From positions 14,407,225 to 14,471,224 of the forward strand of contig JAKZAP010000010.1 in the NCBI GenBank assembly GCA_023053575.1: a stretch of 64,000 nt of DNA, read 5' to 3'. The translations under genes and the position numbers were made by a program. Position 1 is the stretch's first letter; each line of letters opens with the position of its first letter. Of the stretch, positions 35,857 through 47,459 are shown one piece after another. The notes under the pieces are model-generated. The model saw nothing but the letters and a program-made list of their open reading frames with translations, did not search any database and was not told the origin of the DNA. This stretch comes from Branchinecta lynchi (taxonomy: Eukaryota; Arthropoda; Branchiopoda; Anostraca; Branchinectidae).

Positions 35857-35928
35857 TCCTCAGTCGGGATTTGAACCCAGGACCCTCTGCTTACAAGGCA
35901 GACGCCCTACCAACTGAGCTACCGAGGG
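35857..35928 (-). tRNA. tRNA-Thr(TGT)-like gene
   Basis: 72-nt cloverleaf on the minus strand. The D stem is GCTC/GGGC, the anticodon stem TCTGC/GCAGA with loop CTTGTAA (anticodon TGT, Thr), and the T loop TTCAAAT. The acceptor stem pairs at 6 of 7 positions, with a mismatch at 1-72, and the T stem has one weak pair. A and B boxes are good. It is isolated inside a degenerate repeat array, so it may be a real gene, a pseudogene or a SINE head. Confidence 0.6.
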
Positions 35929-36159
35929 GCTTGAGAACAGAGTTAATGAACGTCACGGTTCTTGTCAGTCGCGCTACTGACTTTCGCATTTGGTTCTGCC
36001 ATTTCGCGATAGAAACCGTGAAGATTCTTGTTTTCGTGTAGATGATCGTTGTAGCTTTTTTCCGCGGTTTTGACAGTCTCGTTTTTTTTAAGTCACGCTA
36101 CTGAATTTCACTGTTTGGCTATTCAAGGTTTTAACCAGCCACCCAATATACTCTATACG

Positions 36160-36310
36160 AGTCCAGAACACGTCAATGAATCTCGGGAAGAACGAAAAAC
36201 TTCACCCGAACGATGCCTCAAATCCTGTGTCAACCAATAAACGGAGTTGAGCTAGGTACACGGCTATTCTTCATCGGCAGGTAGAGCTAGTTATCAAGAG
36301 TATTACCAGC
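36160..36310. repeat. Dispersed repeat without MITE (empty site)
   Basis: AAGAACGAAAAACTTCACCC, GATGCCTCAAATCCTGTGTC and AACCAATAAACGGAGTTGAG match 23195-23650, where the CCCGATGAAA MITE is inserted after GACTCA. Confidence 0.7.
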
Positions 36311-36424
36311 TTCCAGATTAAGGGAGTTGTATACGGTTTAATTCATTATAAGTTCCAAAAGAAAAAACTTTTCATGTTTTGAAAGTTTAGCTAACTTAAG
36401 GTATTACCTTAACTACCTTAATTC

Positions 36425-36880
36425 GCACTTCGGAGCGAATTAAGATCAGTCTTTATCTGCTGAATCGCTCCGTCAATGATGGTGTGAGGATTTGTTAGGC
36501 ATCAGATGCATCCCAGTTGTACTTCGAGGGCACATCATTCCACTCTTCATCTAACGACTTTTTGAAGGCTTCCTCGTTGGGTGCTGATACCGTGTCGTTG
36601 GTTAGGCTGTTCCATGTGTTGACAACCCGACATGAGAAGAACTGTTGTCGTTGTCGGGTTATGAAAGATGGCTTAAACAGCTTCTTAGAGTGTCCCCTTT
36701 CATCTGCACCGACGCTCTCGGGACAATGGGCATACGAATTGTGGGTTGTTCTTGTGAGGTCAGCTTATATGTCATAAGCATGTCAGCTCGCCGTCGTCGA
36801 AATACAATTGTAGTCAGTTTCAGCTCCTTCAGACGTTGTTCATAGGATTTATCTTTCATGTTTGTTATTATCCTTGTCCA
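36425..36880 (-). mobile_element. LINE remnant, RT C-terminus, minus strand
   Basis: Minus-strand frames, with one frameshift, read KDKSYEQRLKELKLTTIVFR, then QQFFSCRVVNTWNSLTNDTV, and end in a stop near 36500. The pattern YExRLxxLxLTTLxxRRxRxD ... FFSxRVVNxWNSL is the C terminus of CR1/Jockey-type RT proteins. An AT-rich palindromic sequence closes the 3' side at about 36400-36450. Confidence 0.65.
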
Positions 36881-36924
36881 TGATCACGGTGCCCGGTTTT
36901 CTGTACAGATAAGTATTAATTTAG

Positions 36925-37035
36925 TTGTTACAGCACGATCTACGTTTTCTACGCTTTATAGAGGTGTTAAAAGTTGGAACCAAGAAGCTCAACATATAAA
37001 TAGTACCCCTGATATTTCGTCATTTAAACTAAAAT
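36925..37035 (+). mobile_element. Short LINE C-terminal scrap, plus strand
   Basis: Plus-strand frame STLYRGVKSWNQEAQHINST, then DISSFKLK and stop. It resembles the last residues of LINE RT proteins (xGVKxWNxL...FKxxLK). It faces the minus-strand LINE remnant at 36425-36880. Confidence 0.4.
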
Positions 37036-37640
37036 AAAGCAGAACCTGTTTTGAGAAACAGTATTAAGTTTTATCATGTACGAGTTATGATTAGCTTTCA
37101 TTATGTAGATGATTATTATCTTTATTCGTTTTACTTTATAGTTTTTCTTAGGTATGCTTTCTGGCCCCGAATAAGACTTGCTAACCCTCTATGACAAGAC
37201 TTACCTCTTGAGGTTGTTGTCAAGGAGAAGTGTTTTATTATTTGTTTACAACTACCTTCTCTCTCATCTTCGTAACTTTGCGGTATTTGTTCCTCGCAGT
37301 ATTGTAGTTCGCGATGTTACCGTCGAGGTCCTTGTTTTCGCCGTACTGAACGTCGCACTTTTTGTGTTTGCGGTACTGTGGTATTTACCATTGCGGTTCT
37401 TGTCTGTACTGACCTTCAGGGTTTACAAAGTCACGGCTTTTGCGTTATTTTCCTATCGTGGAATTGAAGTTCGCGTTATTAATCGTCGCAGTTTTTGTAC
37501 ATCGATCCAGGGAATTAAGCAGCTTATATAGTCGGATTCTTGTTCGTTGCACTGATAACTTTCGTGGTTTCGACAGTCATTTTACCTAGTCACCATATTT
37601 CAGTCGCAGTATGTCTTTCGCATTATTGACATTTGACATA

Positions 37641-38079
37641 ATCTGTTTTCGCGGTAATGACGGGACATGAGATCAGTCACGATGCCATCTATAGGCCTTG
37701 TCGATATGCTATCCTACTTAAAGTGAAACGGTGCGTTATCCCTTTCATACCCCATTTACTTTCTCCATTTCGTTTTTAATCTATCATGGTCACACATCCA
37801 TCATACTAAGTGCCTGCGGACTCGGTTACATTCACGCACGAACTTCATAAATCTCGTAACGTGTTGCCAGATTATTAATCACTGTTGCGATAGTCCGATA
37901 CCAGCATGCAAACGTAGAGCGATTGTCCCGAAGGAAGGTTTAGGTGGATCCTAAACTGGGAAACGTTTCGAATTTCTGGATTTTAAAGTCCTGATCAGGC
38001 ATAGATCTCCACAGAAAATTGAAAACCTTACTCCTTTCTCAAACCACTGTTGGTGCTCACCGATAAGGCAGGAAAGCTA
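37641..38079. other. thin intron: unassigned
   Basis: No feature recognised before the MITE at 38080. Confidence 0.35.
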
Positions 38080-38266
38080 CACTGTAAAAATAATCTTGCA
38101 GTATTTGCTACCGGGATTAATCATGTCTCTAAAAAGATAATCTTGGCTCTAATTCGGATTAATCTTATCTCAGTAGAGATAAGAGATCAGTAGAGATAAG
38201 ACTAATCCCAGCGGCAAATACTGTAGTTTAACTCTCATCCTTATTCGGAGAAACTTATTAACAGTG
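38080..38266. mobile_element. CACTGTAAAAA MITE, intact copy
   Basis: 187 bp. Left end CACTGTAAAAATAATCTTGC, right end GGAGAAACTTATTAACAGTG, and an inner inverted pair CAGTATTTGC / GCAAATACTG. It is flanked by TA on both sides. Confidence 0.75.
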
Positions 38267-39193
38267 TAGGCATCAGAGATTCCTGTCGAAATAGCAATTC
38301 ATTTTCAGAAAGGATGATAATAAAAATGAAAGGAGACATTCAACATAGTTTTAAGAATTAACTGTTTGCAAATTGACATAAAAACTCCTGAAAATATCAA
38401 AGCTCACTCAGCTCATAGATGGAATTTAGGAATTCTGGCGTCGTGAAATGGGAGAGAAGAGTAACAGGCAATTAGCAAAGGGGTTAGATGCTAGATTTAA
38501 TAACCGGAAAGAAGGGAATGCATTTGAAGTTTTTGATGGGAAGGAAATGTTTGTAAGGGTCAGGAAATAGAGGTTGTTGGTTTAAGCAGAAAGAGCGTAT
38601 TTTGAACCCGTCATTAGCACCGACTATGCTGGGGAGTGGGAACAAAAACTGATCGGATGCCAACTAGTGCACCTGATAGTTTAGCCGGTGGGGGGGGCGG
38701 AGTCCTGGGCTTCGATTGGAATACCGATCCAGCGAAAAAACAATCAGAAGAAGAAAAGAAATCCTTTCCTATTTTACAGATCTAAAAACTTTCTACGATA
38801 CCAAATTTCGGGGTTTACTGGATTTCCTCGCGCTATCCCTCTCACGCAAACACTAATAGCATTCTAGATATTTATAGCTGGCGGATTGTAGGGTTTGCAA
38901 ACTATGTGAACAATTACACCCTCGGATAATACTCTTGATGACTATCTGTCCTTGCCAATCCAAAGTCTCCGGCCTCTCCGGGTATCTAGTGGAAGATAGG
39001 CAGAAGTGGTGTCACAGCTGCTGCCAAAGATCGCGGTGATTGATTGACACAGGATTTGAGTCGTTGAGTTTGAGTCGTACGGACACGCTTACTCTTTCTT
39101 CCTGAGGATCGCTGGCGTGTTGTGGACTTAGTTATATAGAGTATTGCTCTGCAGTTGTCGGGTATCTGTTAAACCCACAAAAGTAGTGCTTAC
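38267..39193. other. thin intron, beside exon B: unassigned
   Basis: A GGTGGGGGGGGCGGAGTC run near 38688 is the only notable feature. Confidence 0.35.
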
Positions 39194-39782
39194 CTGAATC
39201 CTATGATTTTCTTTATCACAGACGTAAATGAATCCCAGGGCATCGGTTGTGATTCCCCATGGGTAGCTGAACTTTCCGTCCGATGAACCTTGTGAACCAA
39301 AAGCCCTCAAGAATCTTCCCTGGGGGTCAAACACTTGAATTCGATGGTTGTACCGATCAGCAATTATGAACTGTCCAATCCGATTCACCGCAACTCCAGC
39401 GAGACAATCGAACTCTCCCTCACCATTGCCATAGTGACCGAATTCCTTCAAGAAGCTTCCAGCGTTGTCGAAGATCTGTACGCGGTGGTTGCTGGAATCA
39501 GCTATGACGATGCTGCCATCTGGCCCTACGGCCACTCCTCTCGGCCAAGTAAAGTGGCCCGGTTCGGCCCCTCTTTGGCCTACTTTCAATATAATCTTCC
39601 GCTTCTGCATGTACTGGTGGCGGGGGCCTGAAAAGGGGATTGATGGTAGCTGAGTCTCCCCGTCAGATTCAGGACTGCTGGCGCGGGAGACGCCGCCTGA
39701 AGTATTGGACTTTCGGAGCCGCTTGTTCGGGTCGCTCTCAGCCTCCTGGTTACGGCGAGTGCCGTATTTGCTCTTTAAGTAT
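39194..39782 (-). CDS. tn: thin/TRIM32-like gene, exon B: linker plus NHL repeats 1-3
   Basis: Largest exon, 589 nt, starting after a TTTTTTAG acceptor and ending CAG|GTAAGC in phase 0. Residues 1-60 are a polar linker (SDPNKRLRKS, SRASSPESDGE). From about residue 68 come three NHL repeats with the family signature xxGVAVGPDGxIxxADSxNHRVQIF, at about 68-106, 114-153 and 161-197 (ADSSNHRVQIF, ADRYNHRIQVF, CDKENHRIQ). NHL repeats form a beta-propeller. In this family it binds protein or RNA partners; Drosophila Thin and mammalian TRIM32 act at the sarcomere/costamere in muscle, with the RING of the same protein giving ubiquitin-ligase activity. The repeat sequences look most like Thin, less like Brat, Mei-P26 or LIN-41. 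The third repeat is completed by the first residues of the next exon. Confidence 0.9.
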
Positions 39783-41263
39783 CTAAAAAAGAAAACAAAA
39801 TGGTTAATTTAATAATTTGTGTCAAAAGCTCGTTTTTTGTTTATTTCTACCATCATCACTTTCTGTGGAAAAAAAAAGGTTTATTCAGTAATTCATCAGC
39901 CAATCAGAAAGCTTTTCATCAAACCCGAGGCCAGGAGTCGATATCTACTTGTTTCTTGCAGAAAATTGGGGATAAATTATAACGGGAATGTTGGAGAACT
40001 AAAAAAAAAAAGTTTCGCAAGAGGCGAAAGAATATAATCTATCTCTTTAACTAGCCCCATGCAAAAAAATAATTTTCTCTATAAAAAATTTGTCTCCAGA
40101 ACAGGAAAATTAATTAATATTTCCCAAAGGAAAAATCCCAGATCAGATTTGCTGGCTGACCTAGGAACGACGATTAGAACAAATGTTTTGTTAACTAGTC
40201 TACCTAGAATACCACAAATATAAACTGTTGGATAGCGGCAGAAAATAAAGACTGTTGGTGGACTGGATACTTTACAAAAACTTCCAAATGTATAATTATG
40301 ACTAGGTTTTCTTACTTTAACTACGCGACTGCCTTTGAAAACCAAGAATGACAAAAAATAAATAAAAGACAAACAACAAATAAAAGTTGAGAAAACATGC
40401 CGATCGACGATAAACTTCCATTTTTTTTTAGTTCTGTTTCTTTTTTTGTAGTTAGTTTGATCTTTCATGTAGTAGATCGACTAACAGATGGGTTTCCAAG
40501 TAACTTCAAGAAAACTACAAGCAGTTCACAAGTCCGTTTTTGATACCGACAGAAGCTTTGCCGGGAAACTTCTTGTTGGTAAACCTGTGTTCAAAGTATC
40601 CTGGATGTATGTATCTGTAACGTATCCTGGATGAAAGACCAGGCTAGGTTAGGTCTAGCCCGCTCCGCCAAGAAAAATCGAGATACACACCAGCATAGCA
40701 GATCATCCCCTCCTCTCATTCTAACAATCATTCTTGGTCTATCAGCAGACGCTATCTGCCACAAGGCTACAGCATTCCGACACCGACTACATATCGCTTC
40801 ACCACATCCTACACCTTGCCAACTACATCGCTTGTTAACGATACCAGTGACAGATACAGAACCTTTATCGTCATTAGGGCAGATCCCATGTCAAGAATTC
40901 GGTATCTCCGCACAGGACAAAACAAATGGATTAGTCCAGGGAGATGGTCTTGAAGGTAATAAGAGAAAATCTTCACCTTTCCCCCTTCTATCTGATTCGT
41001 AGCAAATACTTTTTGAAGCATAGTCGAAATAAGATACGTTTTCTTGCTGGTCTGTGGGACTTTAGTATCCGAGCTTATGCAGTGTTTAAAAATACACAAA
41101 ACTTGAACAAAATCCGCTCTTGGTTACAAGATCGTGTTTACACACGGAGGAAAAAAAAAATAAAAACTTCAAACCAGAATATTCACTAGCCACTAGCCAA
41201 CAAAAACAATATTCTGAGAGCTTTTCTGACATCATTACTGATGACTGCTGCTGTCAAAAGCTA
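39783..41263. other. thin intron A-B, start: unassigned
   Basis: ORFs 40079-40468 and 40631-41002 have no recognisable domains; treated as chance. Confidence 0.3.
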
Positions 41264-41460
41264 CCTAGACTTTTTTTTTTAGTCTTTTTACCAGCGTCGG
41301 CAACGAGCTTCCTTTCAAGCAGACCGGAATCCCTTTCATCATGAAAGGATTCTCGTCCCGCTAGACTTTTTTTTCTAGTCGACTTCACGAACGGAATCCT
41401 TTCAAGTCAACCAGAATTCCTGTCTACTCGACGGGATTTCTTGTCCGTGTAAACGCCACA
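41264..41460. repeat. Two ~100-bp CTAGACTTTTTTTT units
   Basis: CTAGACTTTTTTTTTTAGTC at 41264 and CTAGACTTTTTTTTCTAGTC at 41363. Each is followed by GGAATCC and CTTTCAAG words. Confidence 0.5.
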
Positions 41461-41819
41461 TTACTCCAAAGAAAATATTTTGTTTCAGAATTCTGGTCTA
41501 CGACTTCTGCTCTGTACGAGCGATTTTACGTTCGATTTACATTCTGACTCCTAAATCATCAAAAATTACTGACAAGTTGCAGAAGCAGATTTTGACCCTT
41601 TAGAAAAAAAATTTCTAGTCGGCACATTAATTATCCGTTAGGCCTGCTAGTAAACTTTTCTTTTTGGAAATGTGGCGGACTTTTAAGCAGAAATATAAAC
41701 AGCCTCAAAAGCATTTGTTCGTACGGAATGGTCGTACCGACTCCTGGTTCAAACTAGCGTCTTGGAAGTGGAAGATATACATTGGAGGTGTGCTGACCCC
41801 CTCTGCAGTACATCGCATG

Positions 41820-42160
41820 TGACATCACAATACGCCCCTCATAAAATTGCTCTCAGATTAGTTCTTTTTTGGCCGCTAGGTGCGCTATTGGAAAGAAAAA
41901 AATGATAAGTTACTTCTTGGTGTACGTTTATCCAGGTTTTTTATGCTATTTTCAATTCCTCTTAGGCCTAACTATGTTTAAAACTGTTTAAAATGCCTCT
42001 TCCCCTCTTTTTGCTTTACCCCTGTCAAGCGTCATCAAGTTTGTCATTACTGGCTTCCGACTTCAGTGCAGAGTGCTGGCTGACTTTTCCACGGGGCTAA
42101 TACGCGACTCGATATGAAGCGAAAGCCTAATCACTTATTCACCCGTCAGATAACTTATCC
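41820..42160. repeat. ~320-bp dispersed repeat, copy 2
   Basis: AAGTTACTTCTTGGTGTACG, ACTGGCTTCCGACTTCAGTG and CACGGGGCTAATACGCGACT match 30840-31180. No transposase remnant follows. Confidence 0.65.
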
Positions 42161-42186
42161 CCAGATCTCACGTGTAATTGTTATTG

Positions 42187-42582
42187 TTACTCAAGCGCGT
42201 CTGGCGGCAATTCTTCATTGGATTTTATGAAGGAGGCATGACAGAAATTTTTTCCTCTCCAGGGCCCTAATGCGATATAGCTGTTTGTAGAGGTAACGAA
42301 ATGCGATGTTCCGCGTATCTCGTTTGAATCAGGCAGGGCATCGGGATTCTGTTCGACCTTGCATGGTCGTATTACCGAGATAGGGAGGCGGAGGTTCTGA
42401 GGCTTATTTGTTCTTGAAAACTTACTGACTTTCGCCCTTGCCTTGATATTATATTTTCGAAATTGCCACAGATATTTGTCCGCGAGAAGCGCTACCGTCA
42501 GAAAAACGAGTGTTAATTTGTCTATTTTTTCGATAAGCTGATGGAGCTGGCAAAAGCTTGAAACAGCCAAAGCTGCGGGCAA
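42187..42582 (-). CDS. Hypothetical 131-codon ORF, probably repeat-derived
   Basis: Uninterrupted minus-strand ORF with no recognised domain. Its 3' half (TTACCTCTACAAACAGCTAT region) recurs in inverted form near 60400-60440, so it overlaps a dispersed repeat. I do not think it is a host gene. No splice or promoter evidence was seen. Confidence 0.15.
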   Translation of the reverse strand: MPAALAVSSFCQLHQLIEKIDKLTLVFLTVALLADKYLWQFRKYNIKARAKVSKFSRTNKPQNLRLPISVIRPCKVEQNPDALPDSNEIRGTSHFVTSTNSYIALGPWRGKNFCHASFIKSNEELPPDALE

Positions 42583-42666
42583 TTTATTGAAAGCAGAGCC
42601 AGGTTTTAAAGCATTCAGCTATTAGTTAAGACAAGAAGCCATGACATTTGCTCTGCACATTCATTC

Positions 42667-43094
42667 CAGGGTTGCAAAGTGGGACACTTTTGGTGCTTTT
42701 TGATACTTTTTGCCTTTTGATGACACCATGACGCTTTACCTCCGAAAATGACACTTTTTCATACAAAATACACTTTTCAGGTCAGAAAAAGCATCTTTTC
42801 ATTCATTGACTCAAGTTCTTGATTATCCCAAAAAAAAAACCAGATACTTTATTATAGTTTAGTGCACAATGAGAGCCTTATAAAGCTCATTTCCGATTAA
42901 ATTTTATTACAAAATTGTGATCTAATAATTAAGAAATGTTTATAAAAATATTCTTAAAAAGTACAAGTACGATTATTCGCATTTTGCGCATTGCGCAGCC
43001 TGTGCGCAGCGGAATGCGCAAAAAAATGACGAAGCGACAAAAAGTACCTTTCTGTCAGGAACTTTGATACTTTGTCGAGCTCTTGGCAACCTTG
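42667..43094. mobile_element. hAT-like MITE candidate, CAGGGTTGCAAAGTG
   Basis: Starts CAGGGTTGCAAAGTGGGACA and ends TCTTGGCAACCTTG, an imperfect TIR pair. The interior is rich in GACACTTTTT and contains a GC-rich stretch GCGCATTGCGCAGCCTGTGC near 42983. The target duplication is unclear (5 of 8). Confidence 0.5.
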
Positions 43095-44180
43095 GCTCAT
43101 ACGGTGCTTCCACTTCTGTTCCGTACTTTCAGTAATTAAAGTCTCTTTTTAAAGGACCCGTCTTGCTTATTCTGCCTTTTATAATATACTTAGCTGGAAT
43201 TATAAGCTTCTAAAATCCCCACCTTTCTCCATTGTTTCGTTTCGTAACTACGAATTCTTAGCGCTTTTTCAGCCTTGCCGAGGTCTCGTGTTACCCAACA
43301 AAAAGTTTGCCGTTATCTTCAACGTCCGCTGACAACTCTTTCACACATAAGGATGTGATAAGCTTCTCTTTATTACTTCTTTTATTTGCTTAGTTTCCCC
43401 ACTTTTTAAACAAGGCTCGTTCAGTTATCAAATATTTTGCGCCCAGCCACCGCGTCGGAGAGCAGGAAGGCTATATTGTCGACAAGCGCTAACAAGAGAA
43501 TCGCTAGTTTCAGGTGGAAAGTAATGGTATTTTCGAAATCGTTTTCTCTGATCCCTTTCAAAGGGAAAAGATCATTTCTAGTAAGAGTTGTGCTTTAACA
43601 TAATCTGTTTCCTGTCCAGGATTGCATCAGTAATTTCCATTGTCTAGCACATTTTTGAGCAAAATGTTTGCATTGAACGCACACCTAAAAGCTGATGACG
43701 CCAAAAGTGACGAAGAAACTTTGCTAACTTTTATCATAAAAACCATAGGCTACTGATAAAATTGACAATTTATTTTAATGCTTTTTGGACATTAACAGCG
43801 AAGAGGAAAGACGCGCAAAAGAATTTCGACAAGTCAAGCCGCCAATTTCAGAACACGCGTCATCACAAATTTGACCAATAAAATTTTTAGCTAGGTAAAC
43901 AGAAACGGATACTTTTCTGGTCAGCACTTATTGGGGAAGAAAAGTGGTGCCTTGACTAAATGTATTTCAATTTCCCACCACCTTTTTTTCCCACCCCTTC
44001 AGTGGGGCTCCCACAGAAGTTATCAGCCCGTTAGGTCTACTTGATTTAGTTGAAAGCGTACTTTTTGTGTTAATTAGTGACTTTTCTGTGAAGCTAAGCG
44101 AAAGGATAAGTATAAATCAGCGAAGATAAGAAATGATGCCGTGTTTTAAATGCTGAAGCATAAAGAGTAGCCTACGAGGA
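43095..44180. other. thin intron: unassigned
   Basis: AT-rich, no ORF over 60 codons. Confidence 0.4.
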
Positions 44181-44528
44181 TAGTGTTGGGCGATATTAGG
44201 ATTTTTCGATTTATCGACATGCTTACTTTCGATATTGTATGATCGATATATCGATATCGATATTTCGGTAGGCTACCATGTTTCACTATAGTATATATCT
44301 CGTTTCGCCAAAATGTAAGAATAAATTTGTCGTAAAACAGCATCTTGCATCACCTCGAACTTCGAATAAATAAAGACTGAATTTCGAAAAACATCTGCTC
44401 CAATTTCAGATATACAAATGTAAAATAAGTTTGATTATTTACAGTAACTAGAAAAGTGCAAATATCGTTTTTCATGTCGATATTTGGTCCGATCTATCGT
44501 TATTGATATCGAATATCGCGTAGTGCTA
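44181..44528. mobile_element. MITE with TAGTGTTGGGCGATATT-type ends
   Basis: Left TAGTGTTGGGCGATATTAGG, right AATATCGCGTAGTGCTAA, and a palindromic interior of ATCGATATATCGATATCGAT. No clear target duplication was found. Confidence 0.5.
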
Positions 44529-45184
44529 ACAACGACGGCTTTTAACAAAAAGGAAATGGCAGTCGTTACTGGGATCTATAACGGGGCTTCTTCTGATGTT
44601 ATAAGCCGTTATTCTTGATGTAATAGGTAGCGTTCTTGAGGCTTCTGATCGAACACACTGTTCTTATTCCCAGACAGTTAAAGGGAAACAATTCTTTACT
44701 GGCAGAAGTATAACGTAACACTAAATACAAAATGTAAAACGACGGCCCAAGACCCCATCCGGAAACCCTGATTTTCCAGCTGTACCCCACAACTGTAAAG
44801 GCTCTAAGGGAACATAAATTGCCGGGCTGGAGAAAGATTAATGTGACAGGGCAGTTTGGTTCCAGCGTGAGAACCGTCTGTTTCAACCCTGCATCTTTTC
44901 CCCAGATACTTGTTATAGATCCAGTGGAGAAAGTAAGAAAGACTGGCTCAAAGGATTCCTTAGTAATTAAAGGAGAATAGTAAGAAGTCACGTTGAATTA
45001 CAATTTAGTGGAGCGTACTAATCTTACAAAGCAAAAAAAGGATTTATATGCATTTCTTTACTCTGCAGCATCTAAGAGGATTTTCGGAATCCTAACAAAA
45101 TTTCTGACGCAGGGGCTTAGAAAACGTTAGTAAAAAGAATTCGCCCTTGATCCCCCTATCGAGTTTATTGGGTCCGTTGTTGCA

Positions 45185-45400
45185 TATTAAAGGTTAACTT
45201 CCGACATTGAAGACGGCCTTCAGACGGCCATTTAAAATAACTTATCCGAGCCGAAAGCGATATTCTTATGAAAAATATCCACCGAGCGCAGCGAGGTTCC
45301 TATTTTTCTGTGGCCGTTGAGCTTGTGATTACGATGTCAAACGAGATGGAGATATGTTAACTTTTATAACTTTTTTTCAATAGAACCATTAATAAATAAC
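45185..45400. repeat. TTAACTTCCGACAT repeat, copy 1
   Basis: TATTAAAGGTTAACTTCCGA, AGACGGCCATTTAAAATAAC and CACCGAGCGCAGCGAGG. A second copy is at 46500-46710. A nearby perfect palindrome TACGATATCGTA is at 45489-45500. Confidence 0.6.
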
Positions 45401-46499
45401 AATAACTCTTCTCGAACAGGTATGTAATACATATCTTCCTAAATTCCACAGGTAGTTTTATTATGACAATGAGTTTTGTGGAGGTTTATACGATATCGTA
45501 TCAGCCTCCACGGAGGATGATACGAAACCGTATCAACCTCCGCAGAACTTGATCGAACACTTTTCCTCAAATACTGGAAAGTAGAACCTTGTCTCCAAAA
45601 AACAAACAATAGACGTCATTCTCTGAGAAAAAAAATAATACAGAGAAAAGTTGAAAACACTACAGAAAAAATATTCAAAACTGAAAGAAAATCTCGTTTT
45701 TAGCCAACCAACCTGGGTCATACCTTGTTGTAATCACATTAACATTGGAAACACAACTTGTCAACTGAAACAACGTCTTACTTTACTTTGTTTTCCAAAA
45801 CGTAGGTATTGAGCAATTATCACTGTCTTTCTTCTTGATTTTGCTCCAATTTTTCAACAGTCCACGCGTTTTGTTTCAGTTCAAAAGCGTTGCCCAGGTG
45901 TTGACACTTTTTTTTTGACAGAACCTGTTACTGCTGGCTGCAAAAACTAGTAACTTTCTGGCGCCTATGCAACTAGGTCCTTTTCACCACTATTAACGAG
46001 AAATTTCGCTTTATCATCTTCATCAGAAAACTACTCAATTTTTCTGCTTCATTTTTGTACTTACTGGTAAGAAACCGGTCGCAGAATTCTCGCTCACTTT
46101 GCCGAAGAAACGAAAATGTACTTCAAATCGCAGAATTTTGCGACCAGTGGCAACACTGGTTTAAGCTGATTAATTCTATCTCGCTAAGAGCCCGCCGCTA
46201 GATGGCATAAACAGAAGTGTTCAGTAGTCATTTTAACTTGTCTACAGTATGCTAGGGTTGCCATTTCAGTAAATAAAAGTTCCCTACTAAGGTACAAAAA
46301 GAAATATTACCAAAGAAGATTGAGTATGCTACTACGTACTAAACCTCTGTTCGAAAAAAATACAATAGTTAAAATACCTCCATCTAAGTTGATATCGAAA
46401 TGAGAAACTCGAAGGCCATTTCAAAATTTCAATCTCGCTGCGCTGGGCGGATGTAGGTTACTTATGGGTTGCTTTTACGACAGGTTCCTTACAATGGAA
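45401..46499. other. thin intron: unassigned
   Basis: Contains the palindromic TACGATATCGTA / CCTCCACGGAGG stretch at 45480-45545; otherwise nothing recognised. Confidence 0.35.
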
Positions 46500-46710
46500 G
46501 TCTCGTTGTTATTAAAGGCTAACTTCCGACATCGAGGTGAATACAGGAAATAAAATTGAGACGGCCATTGGAAATAACCTATCCGAAGCCGAATGCGAGG
46601 TAGCTTCTGAAAATACCTACCGAGCCGAAGGCGGGTCGATATTTTTGAATGACTGTCGAGTTTGTTATTTTGATACGAACCGAGACGGAGGATGTTAACT
46701 ACTTTTTGAA
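46500..46710. repeat. TTAACTTCCGACAT repeat, copy 2
   Basis: TATTAAAGGCTAACTTCCGA, GAGACGGCCATTGGAAATAA and TACCGAGCCGAAGGCGG, in the same order as copy 1. Confidence 0.6.
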
Positions 46711-46902
46711 CAGAATATTTTTTATGGGTAGGACTTATGTTTCTTTTGTTGTACTTTTTTGCTACTGCGGTAGGAAATTTTATTTTAGCGAAGTAGCAAC
46801 CCAAGCCTACTGTAGACCTACTAAAAATGACTACTGTTGTGACCCGAGCACTTCTATTCTATCAATAGAATTTTACAATTCTGGCGATGCAGATGACATG
46901 CC

Positions 46903-47205
46903 CAGGGTTGGCACATCAAAAATATTTAGAGAGGGACTTTTAGCCCAAAACAGAGAGTGAACTGGGAGTGAAATTTATTTTCATGAAATGTTTACTTTTG
47001 GTCGAATCGCCTCTGTAAAAATGACATATCTTAATTTTACTTTCAAGAAAAAACTTGAAATAGTCAGTTCTGGTCGCCTGCTGTAAAAATGACACATTTG
47101 ATCATTTTCTGAAATAGAGTGATTTGTATGTCCTACGTAGGACAAGAGTGACAAAAACAAAATAGAGTGACAATTCACACTATCGTGCGACATGTGTCAA
47201 CCGTG
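46903..47205. mobile_element. hAT-like MITE, AGGGTTGCCACAT family, copy 2 (opposite orientation)
   Basis: CAGGGTTGGCACATCAAAAA at the left and CATGTGTCAACCGTG at the right. It shares the GTCCTACGTAGGAC palindrome and CTGTAAAAATGACAC units with the copy at 23670-23976, inverted. Flanks GACATGCC and GACATTAC match at 6 of 8. Confidence 0.75.
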
Positions 47206-47459
47206 GACATTACAACTAGCGGTCGTCAAAGCCTACTGTAGACCTACGAAAATGACTACTCTACGGGTCGTGGCAGTAACACCACCGAAACCAGTGTTGC
47301 CACTGGTAGCAAAACTCATGTATTGGTCACAGATGTTAGTTTCTTCGACAAAGCAAGCGGGAATACTGAGACTGGTTCCTTACCTGTGAATATAAAAGAA
47401 CTAAGCAAAATAGTTGAGGCATGTAATTCTGAAAGGTAAAGCGAATAGCTGGTAAAAAG

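Larger units (their letters stand above)
34540..37640. repeat. Degenerate GTCGCGGTTTTGACAG array, interrupted
   Basis: Imperfect units such as GTCACGGTTCTTGTCCGT and ACTTTCGCGGTTTGAACAGTC occupy 34540-34830, 35765-36150 and 37265-37600. LINE fragments, a tRNA-like gene and other repeats separate them. It looks like one old minisatellite broken by insertions. Confidence 0.5.

Noticed and set aside
40631..41002. 123-codon plus-strand ORF
   Set aside because: No recognised domain, no splice or repeat context, and composition like the surrounding intron.
42980..43025. GC-rich hairpin as a terminator or regulatory RNA
   Set aside because: GCGCATTGCGCAGCC...GCGCAGC is simple internal repetition inside a MITE; no evidence of function.
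44599..44991. 130-codon minus-strand ORF
   Set aside because: No recognisable domain or homologous pattern; most likely chance within the long thin intron.
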